From the NCBI RefSeq assembly GCF_012927085.1, contig NZ_JABBFX010000001.1, positions 1,364,001 to 1,428,000 on the forward strand: a DNA stretch of 64,000 nt, given 5' to 3'. This document shows positions 1 to 8,044 of the stretch, piece by piece (positions within the stretch are counted from its first letter, which is position 1; each line of letters opens with the position of its first letter). A program made the translations under genes and the position numbers. The notes below the pieces were generated by a model. That model was not told the DNA's origin and did not search any database. It saw only the letters and a program-made list of their open reading frames with translations. This DNA is from Ramlibacter agri (GTDB lineage: Bacteria > Pseudomonadota > Gammaproteobacteria > Burkholderiales > Burkholderiaceae_C).

Positions 1-200
1 GTGGTGAAGAGCGGCTTCTTGTCCGCCTTCTTCGCGTGGGCGCGCGGCTTGGACGGCTCTTCGTCGCCGCCCTCGCCGTGGCCGCGCATGGCGAACCAGG
101 TGCCACCGCCCACGCCGGCGGCCAGCAGCACGCCCAGCAGGGCAACGAGGACCAGCTTGGCCCCTTTCTTCGGGGCTTGTGCAACTGCGGCTTCGGACAT
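1..200 (-). CDS. fliL: FliL, flagellar basal body-associated protein (5' part only)
   Basis: Only the first 66 codons are inside the window; the gene runs off the left edge. The visible part reads as a short cytoplasmic N-terminus (MSEAAVAQAPKKGAK), one transmembrane helix at about residues 15-38 (LVLVALLGVLLAAGVGGG) and a charged, lysine-rich periplasmic linker. That layout fits FliL, a single-pass protein that sits around the stator units and supports torque under load. The ATG at 198-200 has no clear ribosome binding site. It follows a regulatory dyad at 239-266, so this is probably the first gene of a fliLMNOPQR operon that continues to the left. The assignment rests on topology and context, because the conserved periplasmic domain is not visible. 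Confidence 0.8.
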   Translation of the reverse strand, partial: MSEAAVAQAPKKGAKLVLVALLGVLLAAGVGGGTWFAMRGHGEGGDEEPSKPRAHAKKADKKPLFT

Positions 201-238
201 GGCGAGATTGTGCGAAGCCACCCGATTGCGCGATGGGC

Positions 239-266
239 GGATAAGGGCGGGAAAGCCGGCGTTTTT
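239..266 (-). promoter_or_regulatory. Dyad element upstream of fliL (candidate FlhDC site)
   Basis: Read on the plus strand the element starts GATAAGGGCGGG and ends GCCGGCGTTTTT, an imperfect inverted repeat. It lies 39 nt upstream of the fliL ATG, in the 69-nt gap after fliK. Near-identical 27-28 nt elements precede fliF/fliE (6727-6754), a flagellin gene (10713-10740) and flgA/flgB (25432-25458). The half-sites resemble the AAATARCG half of the enterobacterial FlhDC box. FlhDC as the binding protein is an inference. Confidence 0.6.
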
Positions 267-269
267 CGG

Positions 270-1304
270 TCAGGCGTAGAGATCGAGCAGCCCCAGCGTC
301 CCTTGCGTTCGCGCTCCTCCACTCCTGCGTGGAGCTGCGCTGATCGCTCCCACGCCCGGCAATTGCGTGTTCTTTTCACGCGCTGGCGGCTGCTCGCGCG
401 CTTGTTGCCGTTGCTGCTGCCCGCTCGAAACCCCTGCCTGCGCCAACTGCAAGCCCTGTCCCGCCAGCATCTCGCGCAACGCCGGCAGCGCCTGCTGCAG
501 GCCTTCGCGCGTCGTTGCGTGCGCGGCGCTGAGGCTGATCTCCGCCGCCTGCTGCTGCACGCTCAGCTGGATGTGGATGGGCCCGAGGTCGGCCGGGTGC
601 AGGTGCAGTTCAGCCTGCTGCAGGCCGGACTCCACCATCCAGCGCACCTCGACGCCCAGGTCGCCCGCGAAGGCGGCGTCCAGCGGGTGCGAGGGCAAGG
701 CGGCCTGGTGGACAGCCGTGGCCGGCACGGCGGGCGCCAGTTGTTGCGGCTGCGAGCTGGCTGCGGCGAGCGCGGAGAGATCGGCCGCCTGCAGCGACGG
801 TGTTTCAGCCGCGGCGTGTTCCTGTTTGGCAGGGGACCCTCCTGGCACGGCTGCCAGCAAGGCCTGGAAAGCGCCCGTCGCGACGTGGTGCGCGGGCTCG
901 GGCGTGGCGGCGAGCTGCAGGTCCGGCGTGGCGGGGCGGCCCTTGGCATCGGCGCCGGTGATTTGTTGGTCAGGAAGCTGAGCCTGCGCCTTGGCATCCG
1001 GCAGCACCGTGAGTTGCGTTGCCGGGATGGGCTGCTGCTGTTGCGGCAGCGCGGCCAGGAAGGCGTCCGGCACCGCCTCGGCGGCCTTGGCCGCGGGCTT
1101 CTTCTGGGCGCCTGGCTCGTCCGCAGGGAGTGCCTTGGCATCGGCGGCAGTCACCGGGACGGCATCATCGGGACAGAGTCCATCGAGCAGCGCAGCAAAG
1201 GCATCGGACGCCGCGTCACCGCTCGCTGGCTTGGCGGACGCGGCCTGTGCGCCGTGCGCCGCAGCGGCGCGCGGCGCTTGAACATGGGGGGCGGCCGCCT
1301 TCAT
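270..1304 (-). CDS. fliK: FliK, flagellar hook-length control protein
   Basis: This 344-residue protein is secreted through the flagellar export gate. It measures hook length and then switches FlhB from rod/hook to filament substrates. The first two thirds are Ala/Pro/Gln-rich and low in complexity, as expected for the flexible ruler region. The conserved FliK C-terminal domain lies at about residues 215-305 and includes WMVESGLQQAELHLHPADLG and the segment around LPALREMLAGQGL. A short basic, glutamine-rich tail follows. The start ATG overlaps the fliJ stop codon (ATGA), so the two are translationally coupled. It is the last gene of the fliFGHIJK operon and is followed by the fliL promoter region. 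Confidence 0.93.
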   Translation of the reverse strand: MKAAAPHVQAPRAAAAHGAQAASAKPASGDAASDAFAALLDGLCPDDAVPVTAADAKALPADEPGAQKKPAAKAAEAVPDAFLAALPQQQQPIPATQLTVLPDAKAQAQLPDQQITGADAKGRPATPDLQLAATPEPAHHVATGAFQALLAAVPGGSPAKQEHAAAETPSLQAADLSALAAASSQPQQLAPAVPATAVHQAALPSHPLDAAFAGDLGVEVRWMVESGLQQAELHLHPADLGPIHIQLSVQQQAAEISLSAAHATTREGLQQALPALREMLAGQGLQLAQAGVSSGQQQRQQAREQPPAREKNTQLPGVGAISAAPRRSGGARTQGTLGLLDLYA

Positions 1305-1750
1305 GGCATCGATCCTCGCAGTTGCCGCCCGAAAGCCCGGGCAGCGAATTCATCGGCTTCGCGCTGCTCGCGCCGCTGCGCGCGCGCGTTCGCTGCTTCC
1401 ACCTCGCGCCGCTGCAGCGCCTGGAAGGCCATCAGCTTGCGCTGGCATTCCTGCAGCCGCAGCTGCTGTTCCTGCACGCGCGCCTCGCGGCGCCGCACTT
1501 CCTGCTGCTGCAAGGCGATCGCCTCGTCCAGCCGGCCGACGAAGCGCTGGTAGCCCTGCAAACCCGCGCCGTCGGTGGCGCCCAGGGTGCCCGCCGCGGA
1601 GCGCGCCAGGCACTCGGCGCGGAAATCCTGCAGCCGCTGCAAGGTGGTGGCGGCCTGCGCCACCGCCTGGCGCAGCTGCGCCAGCGCGGCCGCCGCCTGG
1701 TCGCGCACGGCCTCTGCGGTCTCGATCAAGCGGGGCAAGGCGTGAATCAC
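1301..1750 (-). CDS. fliJ: FliJ, flagellar export chaperone/stalk protein
   Basis: FliJ (149 residues) is the coiled-coil stalk of the export ATPase complex. It couples FliI to FlhA and escorts chaperones. The whole chain is helical and rich in Ala, Gln, Arg and Glu with heptad spacing (for example QLRQAVAQAATTLQRLQ), and its length matches the family. I chose the GTG at 1748-1750 (V-I-H-A-L-P-R-L) because GGAGG lies 6 nt upstream and because FliJ proteins normally begin close to such a segment; a longer frame would run upstream without family similarity. It ends in an ATGA overlap with fliK. There is a 55-nt gap to fliI upstream. Confidence 0.88.
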   Translation of the reverse strand: MIHALPRLIETAEAVRDQAAAALAQLRQAVAQAATTLQRLQDFRAECLARSAAGTLGATDGAGLQGYQRFVGRLDEAIALQQQEVRRREARVQEQQLRLQECQRKLMAFQALQRREVEAANARAQRREQREADEFAARAFGRQLRGSMP

Positions 1751-1805
1751 AGGAGACCTCCGTGCTGCGCACGGCGGTGCTCGCCCTTGGGGCGGCCCGG
1801 CGGGC

Positions 1806-3221
1806 TCATCCGCGCAGCCCTTGTGCGAGCAGCGCATCGAGCGCGGCGCGGCTGGCCGGCAGGGTGGCGCATTCGCGCATGTCCTGCTGCAGGAAGGCCG
1901 CCACCTGCGGCCACATCTTCATCGCCAGGTCGGTCTGCGGGTCGGCGCCCGCCACGTAGGCGCCCACGGCCAGCAGGTCGCGATTGCGCTGGTAGCGTGC
2001 ATACAGCGCCTTCAGCGTGCGGGCGCGCTGCAGCTGCGCCGGGTCGGTCACGTTGTGCATCACGCGCGAGATCGACTGCTCGATATCGATCGCCGGGTAG
2101 TGGCCCTGTTCGGCGATCGCCCGGGACAGCACGATGTGGCCGTCCAGGATGGCGCGGGCGTTGTCGGCGATCGGGTCCTGCTGGTCGTCGCCTTCGGCCA
2201 GCACCGTGTAGAAGGCGGTGATGGAGCCGCAGCCGTTGAGGCCGTTGCCGGTGCGCTCCACCAGCTGCGGCAGGCGCGCGAACACCGAAGGCGGATAGCC
2301 CTTGGTGGCGGGCGGCTCGCCGAGCGCGAGAGCCATCTCGCGGTGCGCCATCGCGTAGCGGGTCAGCGAATCCATCAGCAGCAGCACGTGCTTGCCGCGG
2401 TCGCGGAAATGTTCGGCCAGCGCGGTCGCATAGGCCGCGCCCTGCATGCGCATCAGCGGCGGCAGGTCGGCGGGCGCGGCCACCACGACGGCGCGGCGCA
2501 GGCCTTCCTCGCCCAGGATGTCCTCGACGAATTCCTTCACTTCGCGGCCGCGTTCGCCCACCAGGCCGACCACGGTGACGTCGGCCTGCGTGTAGCGGGC
2601 CATCATGCCCATGAGCACCGACTTGCCGACGCCGGAGCCGGCGAACAGGCCCAGGCGCTGGCCGCGGCCCACGGTGAGCAGCGAGTTGATGGCGCGCAGG
2701 CCGACGTCGAGCGGCTCGCGCACCGGCGCGCGCTCCATCGCGTTGATCGCCTCGCGCTGCAGCGGTTCGCTGCGCGCTCCCGCCAGCGGTTCGCCGTGGT
2801 CCAGCGGCTGGCCGGAGGGATCGACCACGCGTCCCAGCAGCGCATCGCCCATGGGCAGGCGCCGCAGGTGCGAGCTGCGCAGCGTGGCTGAAGGGACCGG
2901 TTCGCCGTAATGCACGCCTTCGAAGGGATAGTCCAGCGCTTCGACGATGGCGCCCGGCGCCAGGCCCTGGATGTCGCCGGTGGGCATCAGGTGCAGGCGG
3001 CCCTGCGCGAAGCCGACCACTTCGGCTTCGGTCTGGTGCGCGCCATCGCGCACCACGCACACGCTGCCCAGCGGCAGGCGCAGCCCGGTGGCTTCCATGA
3101 CGAGGCCGGACACCCGCACGAGGCGTCCGTGCACGGCCAGCGGCACGTCGGGCGCCAGCAATTGGCGATGCGCCTGCAGGTGGCGGCCCAGGCGTTCGGC
3201 GGTACCGAGGGCGATGCTCAT
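1806..3221 (-). CDS. fliI: FliI, flagellum-specific ATPase
   Basis: FliI (471 residues) is the hexameric cytoplasmic ATPase of the flagellar type III export apparatus and is homologous to the F1 beta subunit. The Walker A motif AGSGVGKS lies at residues 194-201. The Walker B strand is [13 protein letters not shown], and the family signatures [16 protein letters not shown] and [21 protein letters not shown] are intact. The start is the ATG at 3219-3221 (MSIALG), which overlaps the fliH stop as ATGA; the possible upstream extension adds unrelated basic residues. FliI works with FliH (below, upstream in the operon) and FliJ (downstream). Confidence 0.97.
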   Translation of the reverse strand: MSIALGTAERLGRHLQAHRQLLAPDVPLAVHGRLVRVSGLVMEATGLRLPLGSVCVVRDGAHQTEAEVVGFAQGRLHLMPTGDIQGLAPGAIVEALDYPFEGVHYGEPVPSATLRSSHLRRLPMGDALLGRVVDPSGQPLDHGEPLAGARSEPLQREAINAMERAPVREPLDVGLRAINSLLTVGRGQRLGLFAGSGVGKSVLMGMMARYTQADVTVVGLVGERGREVKEFVEDILGEEGLRRAVVVAAPADLPPLMRMQGAAYATALAEHFRDRGKHVLLLMDSLTRYAMAHREMALALGEPPATKGYPPSVFARLPQLVERTGNGLNGCGSITAFYTVLAEGDDQQDPIADNARAILDGHIVLSRAIAEQGHYPAIDIEQSISRVMHNVTDPAQLQRARTLKALYARYQRNRDLLAVGAYVAGADPQTDLAMKMWPQVAAFLQQDMRECATLPASRAALDALLAQGLRG

Positions 3222-3919
3222 TCTTCTTCGCCCACGGACGGCGCCACTTCCCACTCGCGGCCCAGGGTGCCCATCACGGCATGCCAGCGCTCGTTGAAGC
3301 CGGCTTCGGCGATGCCGGTGTCGGCTTCGACGCGGCAGCTGCCGCGCGGCAGCGTGGCGTCGCGTTTCAACTGGCTCTGGCCGCTACGGACTTCGTCCAG
3401 GTGCTCGGCCAGCACGGCGGCGTCGTCCGGGTGCACGTGCAAGGTCAGCTGCGACGCGCCTTCGGCCACGCTGCGCAGCGCTTCGCGCGCCGCGGGCAGC
3501 AAGGCCTGCGGGTCGAGCGCCGGTTCGCGCCGCAGCACCTGGCGCGCGATGTCGATGGCCAGCGACACCAGGTCGGCGGCCACGTCGGATTCGAGGGAGG
3601 CGAGGCCGGCGCGGAAGCCATCGGCCAGCGGCTGCATGCGGCGGGCGATCTCCGCCGTCTTCTGCATCTCGAAGGCCGCCAGCGATTCGGAGCCCTGGTC
3701 GTAGCCTTGCTGGAAGCCATCGCGCACGCCGGCCGTGTAGCCGCGCTTGCGGCCCATCTCGAAGGCGGCGCGCGCCGTCTCGTTGCTGAAGTCGCGCGAG
3801 CTGAGCGGCCGCACCGGCCGTGCGAGCGCGCCTTCGAGTTCGTCCAGGTCGAAGCTGGCGACGCCCGCCAGCGCCTCGGCCGCGATGATGCGGCTCGCCG
3901 GCGTCGGCAGGGCTTCCAT
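3218..3919 (-). CDS. fliH: FliH, FliI regulator / export apparatus stator
   Basis: FliH (233 residues from the ATG at 3917-3919) dimerises, binds and restrains FliI, and tethers it to the C-ring protein FliN. The sequence has a central alpha-helical stretch with GxxxG-like spacing ([16 protein letters not shown]) and a conserved C-terminal half ([32 protein letters not shown]) shared with YscL and with the F1 delta subunit. A GTG at 3941-3943 would add eight residues and overlap fliG, so the exact start is uncertain. The 3' end overlaps fliI by four bases. Confidence 0.92.
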   Translation of the reverse strand: MEALPTPASRIIAAEALAGVASFDLDELEGALARPVRPLSSRDFSNETARAAFEMGRKRGYTAGVRDGFQQGYDQGSESLAAFEMQKTAEIARRMQPLADGFRAGLASLESDVAADLVSLAIDIARQVLRREPALDPQALLPAAREALRSVAEGASQLTLHVHPDDAAVLAEHLDEVRSGQSQLKRDATLPRGSCRVEADTGIAEAGFNERWHAVMGTLGREWEVAPSVGEEE

Positions 3920-3923
3920 GGCT

Positions 3924-4934
3924 TCAAACGAAGCTCTCGTCACCGCCGCCTCCCAGCACGATCTCGCCCTCGTCGGCCAGGCGCCGCGCGAGCTTCAGGA
4001 TGTCCTTCTGCTGCGTCTCCACGTCGGACAGCTTCACCGGCCCGCGCGAATCCAGGTCCTCGCGCAGCGTCTCGGCGGCGCGCGTGCTCATGTTGGAGAA
4101 CACGCGTTCGCGCAGCTCGGGTTCGGCGCCCTTCAGCGCCACGATCAGCTGGTCGTTCTGCACCTCGCGCAGCACGCGCTGCATGCTCTTGTTGTCCAGC
4201 TTCAGCAGGTCGGAGAAGGTGAACATCTGGTCCTCGATCTTCTGGGCCAGGTCCATGTCGTTGGTGCGGATCGAGCCCAGCACCGACTGCTCCACGCTGG
4301 AGCCGAGGAAGTTGAGGATCTCGGCGGCCGTCTTGGGCCCGCCCAGCGGCGCCTTGCGCACGCGCTCGCCGCCGGCGAGCACCTTGGACAGCACGTCGTT
4401 CAGTTCCTTCAGCGCGTTGGGCTGGATGCCGTCCAGGGTGGCGATGCGCAGCACCACGTCGTTGCGCAGGCGCTCGTCGAAGCCGCTCAGCACGCCGGAG
4501 GCATGGTCGCGATCCAGGTGCACCAGGATCGTGGCGATGATCTGCGGATGCTCGTTGCGAATGAGCTCCGCGATGGCGCCGGGGTCCATCCACTTCAGGC
4601 TCTCGATGCCGCTGACGTCGCGGCCCTGCACGATGCGGTCGATCAGCAGGCCGGCCTTGTCCTCGCCCAGCGCCAGCTTCAGCACGTTGCTGACGTAGGC
4701 GCCGGTGTCGCTGACCAGCGAGCGCTGCGAATCGACGCTGTTGTGGAAGCGCGAGAGCACGTCGTCGAACTGCACGTCGGCGACGGTGGTCAGGCGCGCC
4801 ATGCGTTCGCCCAGGCGCTGCACCTCCTTGGGCGACAGGTGCTTGAACACCTGCGCGGCGCAATCCTCGCCCAGCGCGAGCAGCAGGATGGCGCCGGAAT
4901 GCAGGCCTTCGTCTTCGATCGCGGCTGCGGCCAT
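3924..4934 (-). CDS. fliG: FliG, flagellar motor switch protein
   Basis: FliG (336 residues) forms the C-ring layer directly under the MS ring, binds FliF at its N-terminus and meets MotA through its C-terminal domain to generate torque. The N-terminal part has the family pattern GAILLLALGEDCAAQVFKHL. The middle domain carries the EHPQ motif (LIRNEHPQIIATILVHLD) that contacts FliM. The C-terminal domain has the charged torque helix DQMFTFSDLLKLDNKSMQRV. The length is typical. It follows fliF by 18 nt and precedes fliH by 4 nt in the same operon. Confidence 0.97.
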   Translation of the reverse strand: MAAAAIEDEGLHSGAILLLALGEDCAAQVFKHLSPKEVQRLGERMARLTTVADVQFDDVLSRFHNSVDSQRSLVSDTGAYVSNVLKLALGEDKAGLLIDRIVQGRDVSGIESLKWMDPGAIAELIRNEHPQIIATILVHLDRDHASGVLSGFDERLRNDVVLRIATLDGIQPNALKELNDVLSKVLAGGERVRKAPLGGPKTAAEILNFLGSSVEQSVLGSIRTNDMDLAQKIEDQMFTFSDLLKLDNKSMQRVLREVQNDQLIVALKGAEPELRERVFSNMSTRAAETLREDLDSRGPVKLSDVETQQKDILKLARRLADEGEIVLGGGGDESFV

Positions 4935-4952
4935 GTCGTGTTCCTTGCTTCC

Positions 4953-6683
4953 TCAGGAGGGCTGGCTGGCCCAGTTGCGCACGACGTTGGCCACGGTGGC
5001 GGGGTCGGTGCGGGCGAGCTGGCGGATGGCTTCCAGCTGCGTGCTGCGTTCGTGCTGGCGCGCGGCCTGGGCCGTGGGCAGCAGCGGCGTGTTCGGGTCG
5101 GGCACGGCCGCGGCCGCGGCCGACTGCAGCGGCGTGGGGAAGGCAATGGCGTCTTCCACTGTGGCCGTCAAGCGCGGCGCGGCGGCCAGGGTTGGCGGCC
5201 GGCGCAGGCCGCGCAGGGCCGGGTGCACGAAGCCGAACACCACGATCAGCGCCACCAGCGGCAGGGCGAGCCAGCGGGCCAGCCCGCGCGCCAGGTCCTG
5301 CATTTCGGGCTGGCGCCACAGCGGCAGCTCCTTGGCGTCCGGCGCCGCGCCGGTGAAGGGCGCGTTGACCACCTCCACGGAATCGCCGCGGTCCTTGTTG
5401 AAGCCGATGGCTTCGCGCACCAGCGCGTTCACCTGCTGCATCTGGGCGTCGCTCAAGGCCTTGGCGACCACGGGCTTGCCGTCGGCGCCGGGTGCGGCGC
5501 GCAGGTGGTTGACGAGGACGGCGGCGCTCAGGCGGCGGATGTTGCCGGTGGCGCTGCGCACCACCTTCACGGTCTTGTCGACTTCGTAGTTGGTGACGGC
5601 GTCGCGGCGGATGCCCACGGCCGCGGCGCTGCCGGCGCTGTTGCCCACGGGGCCGATCGCCTGCGGCGCGCCGTTGACGGGCGAGGTGGGCGTGGCCGGC
5701 GGCTGGTTGGACAAGGCGCCGGGGCTGCCGCTGCCACCCGTGGTGTTGCCGTTGCCGGGCGCTTCGGTCAGGTGCTGGCTGCGCACGCTGGCGGGCGCGC
5801 TGCCCTGGTTGGGCGCATAGAGTTCGGCGGTCGATTCGCTCTGCGTGAAGTCAATGTCCGCGGTGACCTGCGCCTTGACGTTGCCGGCGCCGACGATGGG
5901 TTCGACGATGGCCAGGATGCGCTGCGACAGGTCCTGCTCGGTCTGGCGCACGTATTGCATTTGCGGGGCGTCGAGGCCGGTCGCGTTGTCGGAGGCTTCG
6001 GACAGCAGGGCGCCGCTCTGGTCGATGACGCTGACCGCCTTGGTCTGCAGCTCGGGCACGCTGGAGGCGATCAGGTGCACGATGCCGGCAACCTGCTGGC
6101 GCTCGAGGCTGCGGCCGGTGTAGAGCGTCAGCAGCACCGAGGCGGAAGGCTTCTGCTGCTCGCGCAGGAAAGCGGTCTGGTTCGGCAGGGCCAGGTGCAC
6201 GCGCGCGTTCTGCACTGCCGACAGCGCCATGATGGAGCGCGCCAGTTCACCTTCGAGACCGCGCTGGAAGTTCAGGCGTTCCTGGAACTGCGTGGTGCCG
6301 AACTTCTGGTTTTCCACCAGCTCGAAGCCCACGGTGCCGCCCTTGGGCAGGCCTTGCGAGGCGAGGCGCAGGCGCGTGTCGTGCACGGCTTCGGCCGGCA
6401 CCAGGATGGCCGCGCCGCCTTCGGAATACTTGTAAGGCACATTCATCTGCGCCAGCGCCGCGATGACGGTGCCGCCGTCCTTGTCGCTGAGGCTGGTGTA
6501 CAGGATGCGCCAGTCGGGTTCGCGGCCCGCGGTCAGCGCGAAGGCCAGCAGGCCGGCGAGCGCGAGCGAAGCGACGCCCAGCGCGAGCTTGCTGCGCTGG
6601 GGCAGGGCCAGCAGGCGCTGCAGAGGCGAGTCGCCCGCGGGCAGGGCGTTGGTGGCGGGCACGGGGGTGGCGCGGTTGTCCAT
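4953..6683 (-). CDS. fliF: FliF, flagellar MS-ring protein
   Basis: FliF (576 residues) builds the inner-membrane MS ring, the first structure of the basal body. There are two transmembrane helices, at about residues 34-54 (LALGVASLALAGLLAFALTA) and about 455-475 (WLALPLVALIVVFGFV). Between them lie the secretin-like ring-building domains with YTSLSDKDGGTVIAAL and AARVHLALPNQ-type segments (here ARVHLALPNQTAF). The C-terminal cytoplasmic tail (LARTDPATVANVVRNW) is the FliG-binding segment. The ATG at 6681-6683 (MDNRATPV) was chosen over one 19 codons upstream because the extension is not family-like. Gene order is fliFGHIJK, divergent from fliE. Confidence 0.96.
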   Translation of the reverse strand: MDNRATPVPATNALPAGDSPLQRLLALPQRSKLALGVASLALAGLLAFALTAGREPDWRILYTSLSDKDGGTVIAALAQMNVPYKYSEGGAAILVPAEAVHDTRLRLASQGLPKGGTVGFELVENQKFGTTQFQERLNFQRGLEGELARSIMALSAVQNARVHLALPNQTAFLREQQKPSASVLLTLYTGRSLERQQVAGIVHLIASSVPELQTKAVSVIDQSGALLSEASDNATGLDAPQMQYVRQTEQDLSQRILAIVEPIVGAGNVKAQVTADIDFTQSESTAELYAPNQGSAPASVRSQHLTEAPGNGNTTGGSGSPGALSNQPPATPTSPVNGAPQAIGPVGNSAGSAAAVGIRRDAVTNYEVDKTVKVVRSATGNIRRLSAAVLVNHLRAAPGADGKPVVAKALSDAQMQQVNALVREAIGFNKDRGDSVEVVNAPFTGAAPDAKELPLWRQPEMQDLARGLARWLALPLVALIVVFGFVHPALRGLRRPPTLAAAPRLTATVEDAIAFPTPLQSAAAAAVPDPNTPLLPTAQAARQHERSTQLEAIRQLARTDPATVANVVRNWASQPS

Positions 6684-6726
6684 GGCAGCCGAGATTGTTC
6701 CTGCGGAGAACTTGAGGGCGTATGGC

Positions 6727-6754
6727 GATATGCGGGGCATTCCCGCCTCTTATC
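6727..6754. promoter_or_regulatory. Dyad element between fliF and fliE (candidate FlhDC site)
   Basis: The 112-nt gap between the divergent fliF and fliE starts contains GATATGCGGGG, a short centre, then CCCGCCTCTTATC. The inverted arms match the elements upstream of fliL, a flagellin gene and flgA/flgB. A symmetric site in the middle of a divergent gap could serve both promoters. The sequence ACAATCTCG occurs just before the fliF start and, identically, just before the fliL start. FlhDC binding is an inference from the regulon context. Confidence 0.6.
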
Positions 6755-6795
6755 CGCTCGCGCGCGCGGGGTGGCCCGCCTAGAGTGGAGGCACC

Positions 6796-7128
6796 ATGAC
6801 CATTGCTCCCGCCTCCGCCGGCCTCCCGACCCCGCTGCTCGACGCCCTGCGCCGCAACGCCGCGGCGCAGCGGCAAGCGCAGCAGGCTCCGGCAACGGCG
6901 GGCGGGCCCTCCTTCGCAGGCGCGCTGGACCAGGCGCTGCGCTCGGTCAGCGCCTCACAGAACGAAGCGGCCAGCCTGGCCGAATCCTTCCAGGCCGACC
7001 CTTCCAGCACCAGCCTGGAATCGGCCATGGTGGCCATGCAGCAATCGCAGATCGGCTTCCAGTCGGCGCTGCATGTCCGCAACCGGCTGGTGTCGGCCTA
7101 TACCGACATCATGAACATGCAGGTGTGA
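6796..7128 (+). CDS. fliE: FliE, flagellar hook-basal body junction protein
   Basis: FliE (110 residues) joins the MS ring to the proximal rod and is one of the first exported subunits. The C-terminal half carries the family signature: FAGALDQALRSVSASQNEA, then VAMQQSQIGFQSALHVRNRLVSAYTDIMNMQV ending at the very C-terminus, as is usual for FliE. A strong GGAGG lies 5 nt before the ATG. It stands alone on this strand, divergent from fliF, and is followed by a long repeat hairpin (7133-7258) and the converging fliT. Confidence 0.95.
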   Translation: MTIAPASAGLPTPLLDALRRNAAAQRQAQQAPATAGGPSFAGALDQALRSVSASQNEAASLAESFQADPSSTSLESAMVAMQQSQIGFQSALHVRNRLVSAYTDIMNMQV

Positions 7129-7132
7129 CAAG

Positions 7133-7258
7133 AACTTCCGGACGCAAAGGGCGCAAAGGGCGCAAAGGTTACGCAAAGGTCGCAAAAGGACTTCCAGAAT
7201 TCATTTGGATTTCTTTCGCGTCCTTCGCGTCCCTTTTGCGCCCTTTGCGTTCGGAAGT
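7133..7258. repeat. Long intergenic hairpin built of GCAAAGG units (copy 1)
   Basis: This 126-nt imperfect inverted repeat lies between the converging ends of fliE and fliT. The left arm begins CTTCCGGACGCAAAGGGCGC and contains four tandem units of the type (A/G)CGCAAAGG. The right arm mirrors it with CCCTTTTGCGCCCTTTGCG and then TTCGGAAG. A very similar element sits after flhC (13061-13165), and a variant sits at 54053-54143. It could act as a bidirectional terminator or an mRNA 3'-end stabiliser, but the family's real role is not known to me. Confidence 0.8.
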
Positions 7259-7266
7259 GCAGGCCT

Positions 7267-7563
7267 TCAATGCAACGTCATCCCCGAAACCGGCATCTCG
7301 ATCATGGCCGGCAGCGGCTGGGTGATGCGGCGGATTTCGGCGTCGTTGGACAGGATCGTGCGCAGGATGCGCAGGCGTTCCGGTTGTTCGGCGGCCGGCA
7401 GCGGTTGTTCTTCGGCCAGCGCGCGCAGCTGCGCAATCACCACCACGCAGGCGGCTTCCAGCCGGCACACGCTGTCCCAGTCGCCCTTGCGGGCAGCATC
7501 CAGCATTTCGCTGCTGGCCGATTCGAGCGCGCCGTAGTGGCGCAGGAGCTTGCTGCCCGTCAT
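7267..7563 (-). CDS. fliT: FliT-like flagellar protein (chaperone)
   Basis: This 98-residue, mainly helical protein begins at the ATG at 7561-7563, which overlaps the fliS stop as ATGA. FliT is the export chaperone of the cap protein FliD; in enterobacteria it also binds FlhDC to damp class II transcription. Features visible here are an N-terminal helix pair (KLLRHYGALESASSEMLDAARKGDWDSV), the aromatic-plus-acidic WDSVCRLE turn typical of FliT-like proteins, and a Pro-rich middle (LPAAEQPERLRILRTILSNDAEIR). Sequence conservation in this family is low, so the name rests on size, fold and its place after fliD-fliS. Confidence 0.8.
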   Translation of the reverse strand: MTGSKLLRHYGALESASSEMLDAARKGDWDSVCRLEAACVVVIAQLRALAEEQPLPAAEQPERLRILRTILSNDAEIRRITQPLPAMIEMPVSGMTLH

Positions 7564-7985
7564 GCCTGCAGGTCCGCGTGGCCCTTGGGCGTGGCCGGGG
7601 CGATGGCGGCCCAGGCCGAGCGCAGGTCGCCCAGCAGGGTGAGCACCTCGGCGAGCGGCTCGTCGACGGCTTGCGTGTTGGCGGTGAACAGGCGGGCAAC
7701 CATGTATTGATAGAGGTTGCGCAGATTGTCGCCCAGCGCCGGGTCGCCGTCCTGCGTCTCGACGCAAGCCTTCAACCCTTCGTCAATGATGCGCATCGCC
7801 TTGGTGATGGTCGAGTGGCGGGTCTCGACGTCGCCCGTCGCAACGGCATGGCGGGCCTGCAGCACGGCGGCGATGGCGCCGTCGTACAGCAGGATCACGA
7901 GCTGGTGCGGGTCCGCCTGTGAGACCGCCGTGGCAGTGCCGACCTGGCGGTATTGTTCGATGGGGCGGGTGAAACTGGTGAACAT
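7560..7985 (-). CDS. fliS: FliS, flagellin export chaperone
   Basis: FliS (141 residues) binds the C-terminus of flagellin and keeps it unfolded for export. The opening MFTSFTRPIEQYRQVGT is the usual FliS N-terminus, and ADPHQLVILLYDGAIAAVLQA is the family signature helix; NLRNLYQYMVARLFTAN follows. I took the ATG at 7983-7985, which has AGGAA 7 nt upstream, rather than ATGs seven or six codons earlier. It overlaps fliT by four bases and lies 59 nt downstream of fliD, matching the common fliD-fliS-fliT order. It would serve both flagellins encoded just upstream. Confidence 0.94.
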   Translation of the reverse strand: MFTSFTRPIEQYRQVGTATAVSQADPHQLVILLYDGAIAAVLQARHAVATGDVETRHSTITKAMRIIDEGLKACVETQDGDPALGDNLRNLYQYMVARLFTANTQAVDEPLAEVLTLLGDLRSAWAAIAPATPKGHADLQA

Positions 7986-8044
7986 CTCGGGGTTCCTGCC
8001 CATCATGTCGGCCGCGACGGGCGGAACTTGAGGCGGGACGCGCG

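Noticed and set aside
7133..7258. Reading the GCAAAGG units as a CRISPR array
   Set aside because: The units are 7-9 nt, nearly contiguous and arranged as a hairpin. There are no spacers of uniform length and no cas genes.
3747..7325. A 1192-codon open frame on the plus strand
   Set aside because: It runs antisense to fliF, fliG and fliH, which have complete family matches. Its His/Gly/Gln-rich translation is the usual shadow of high-GC genes.
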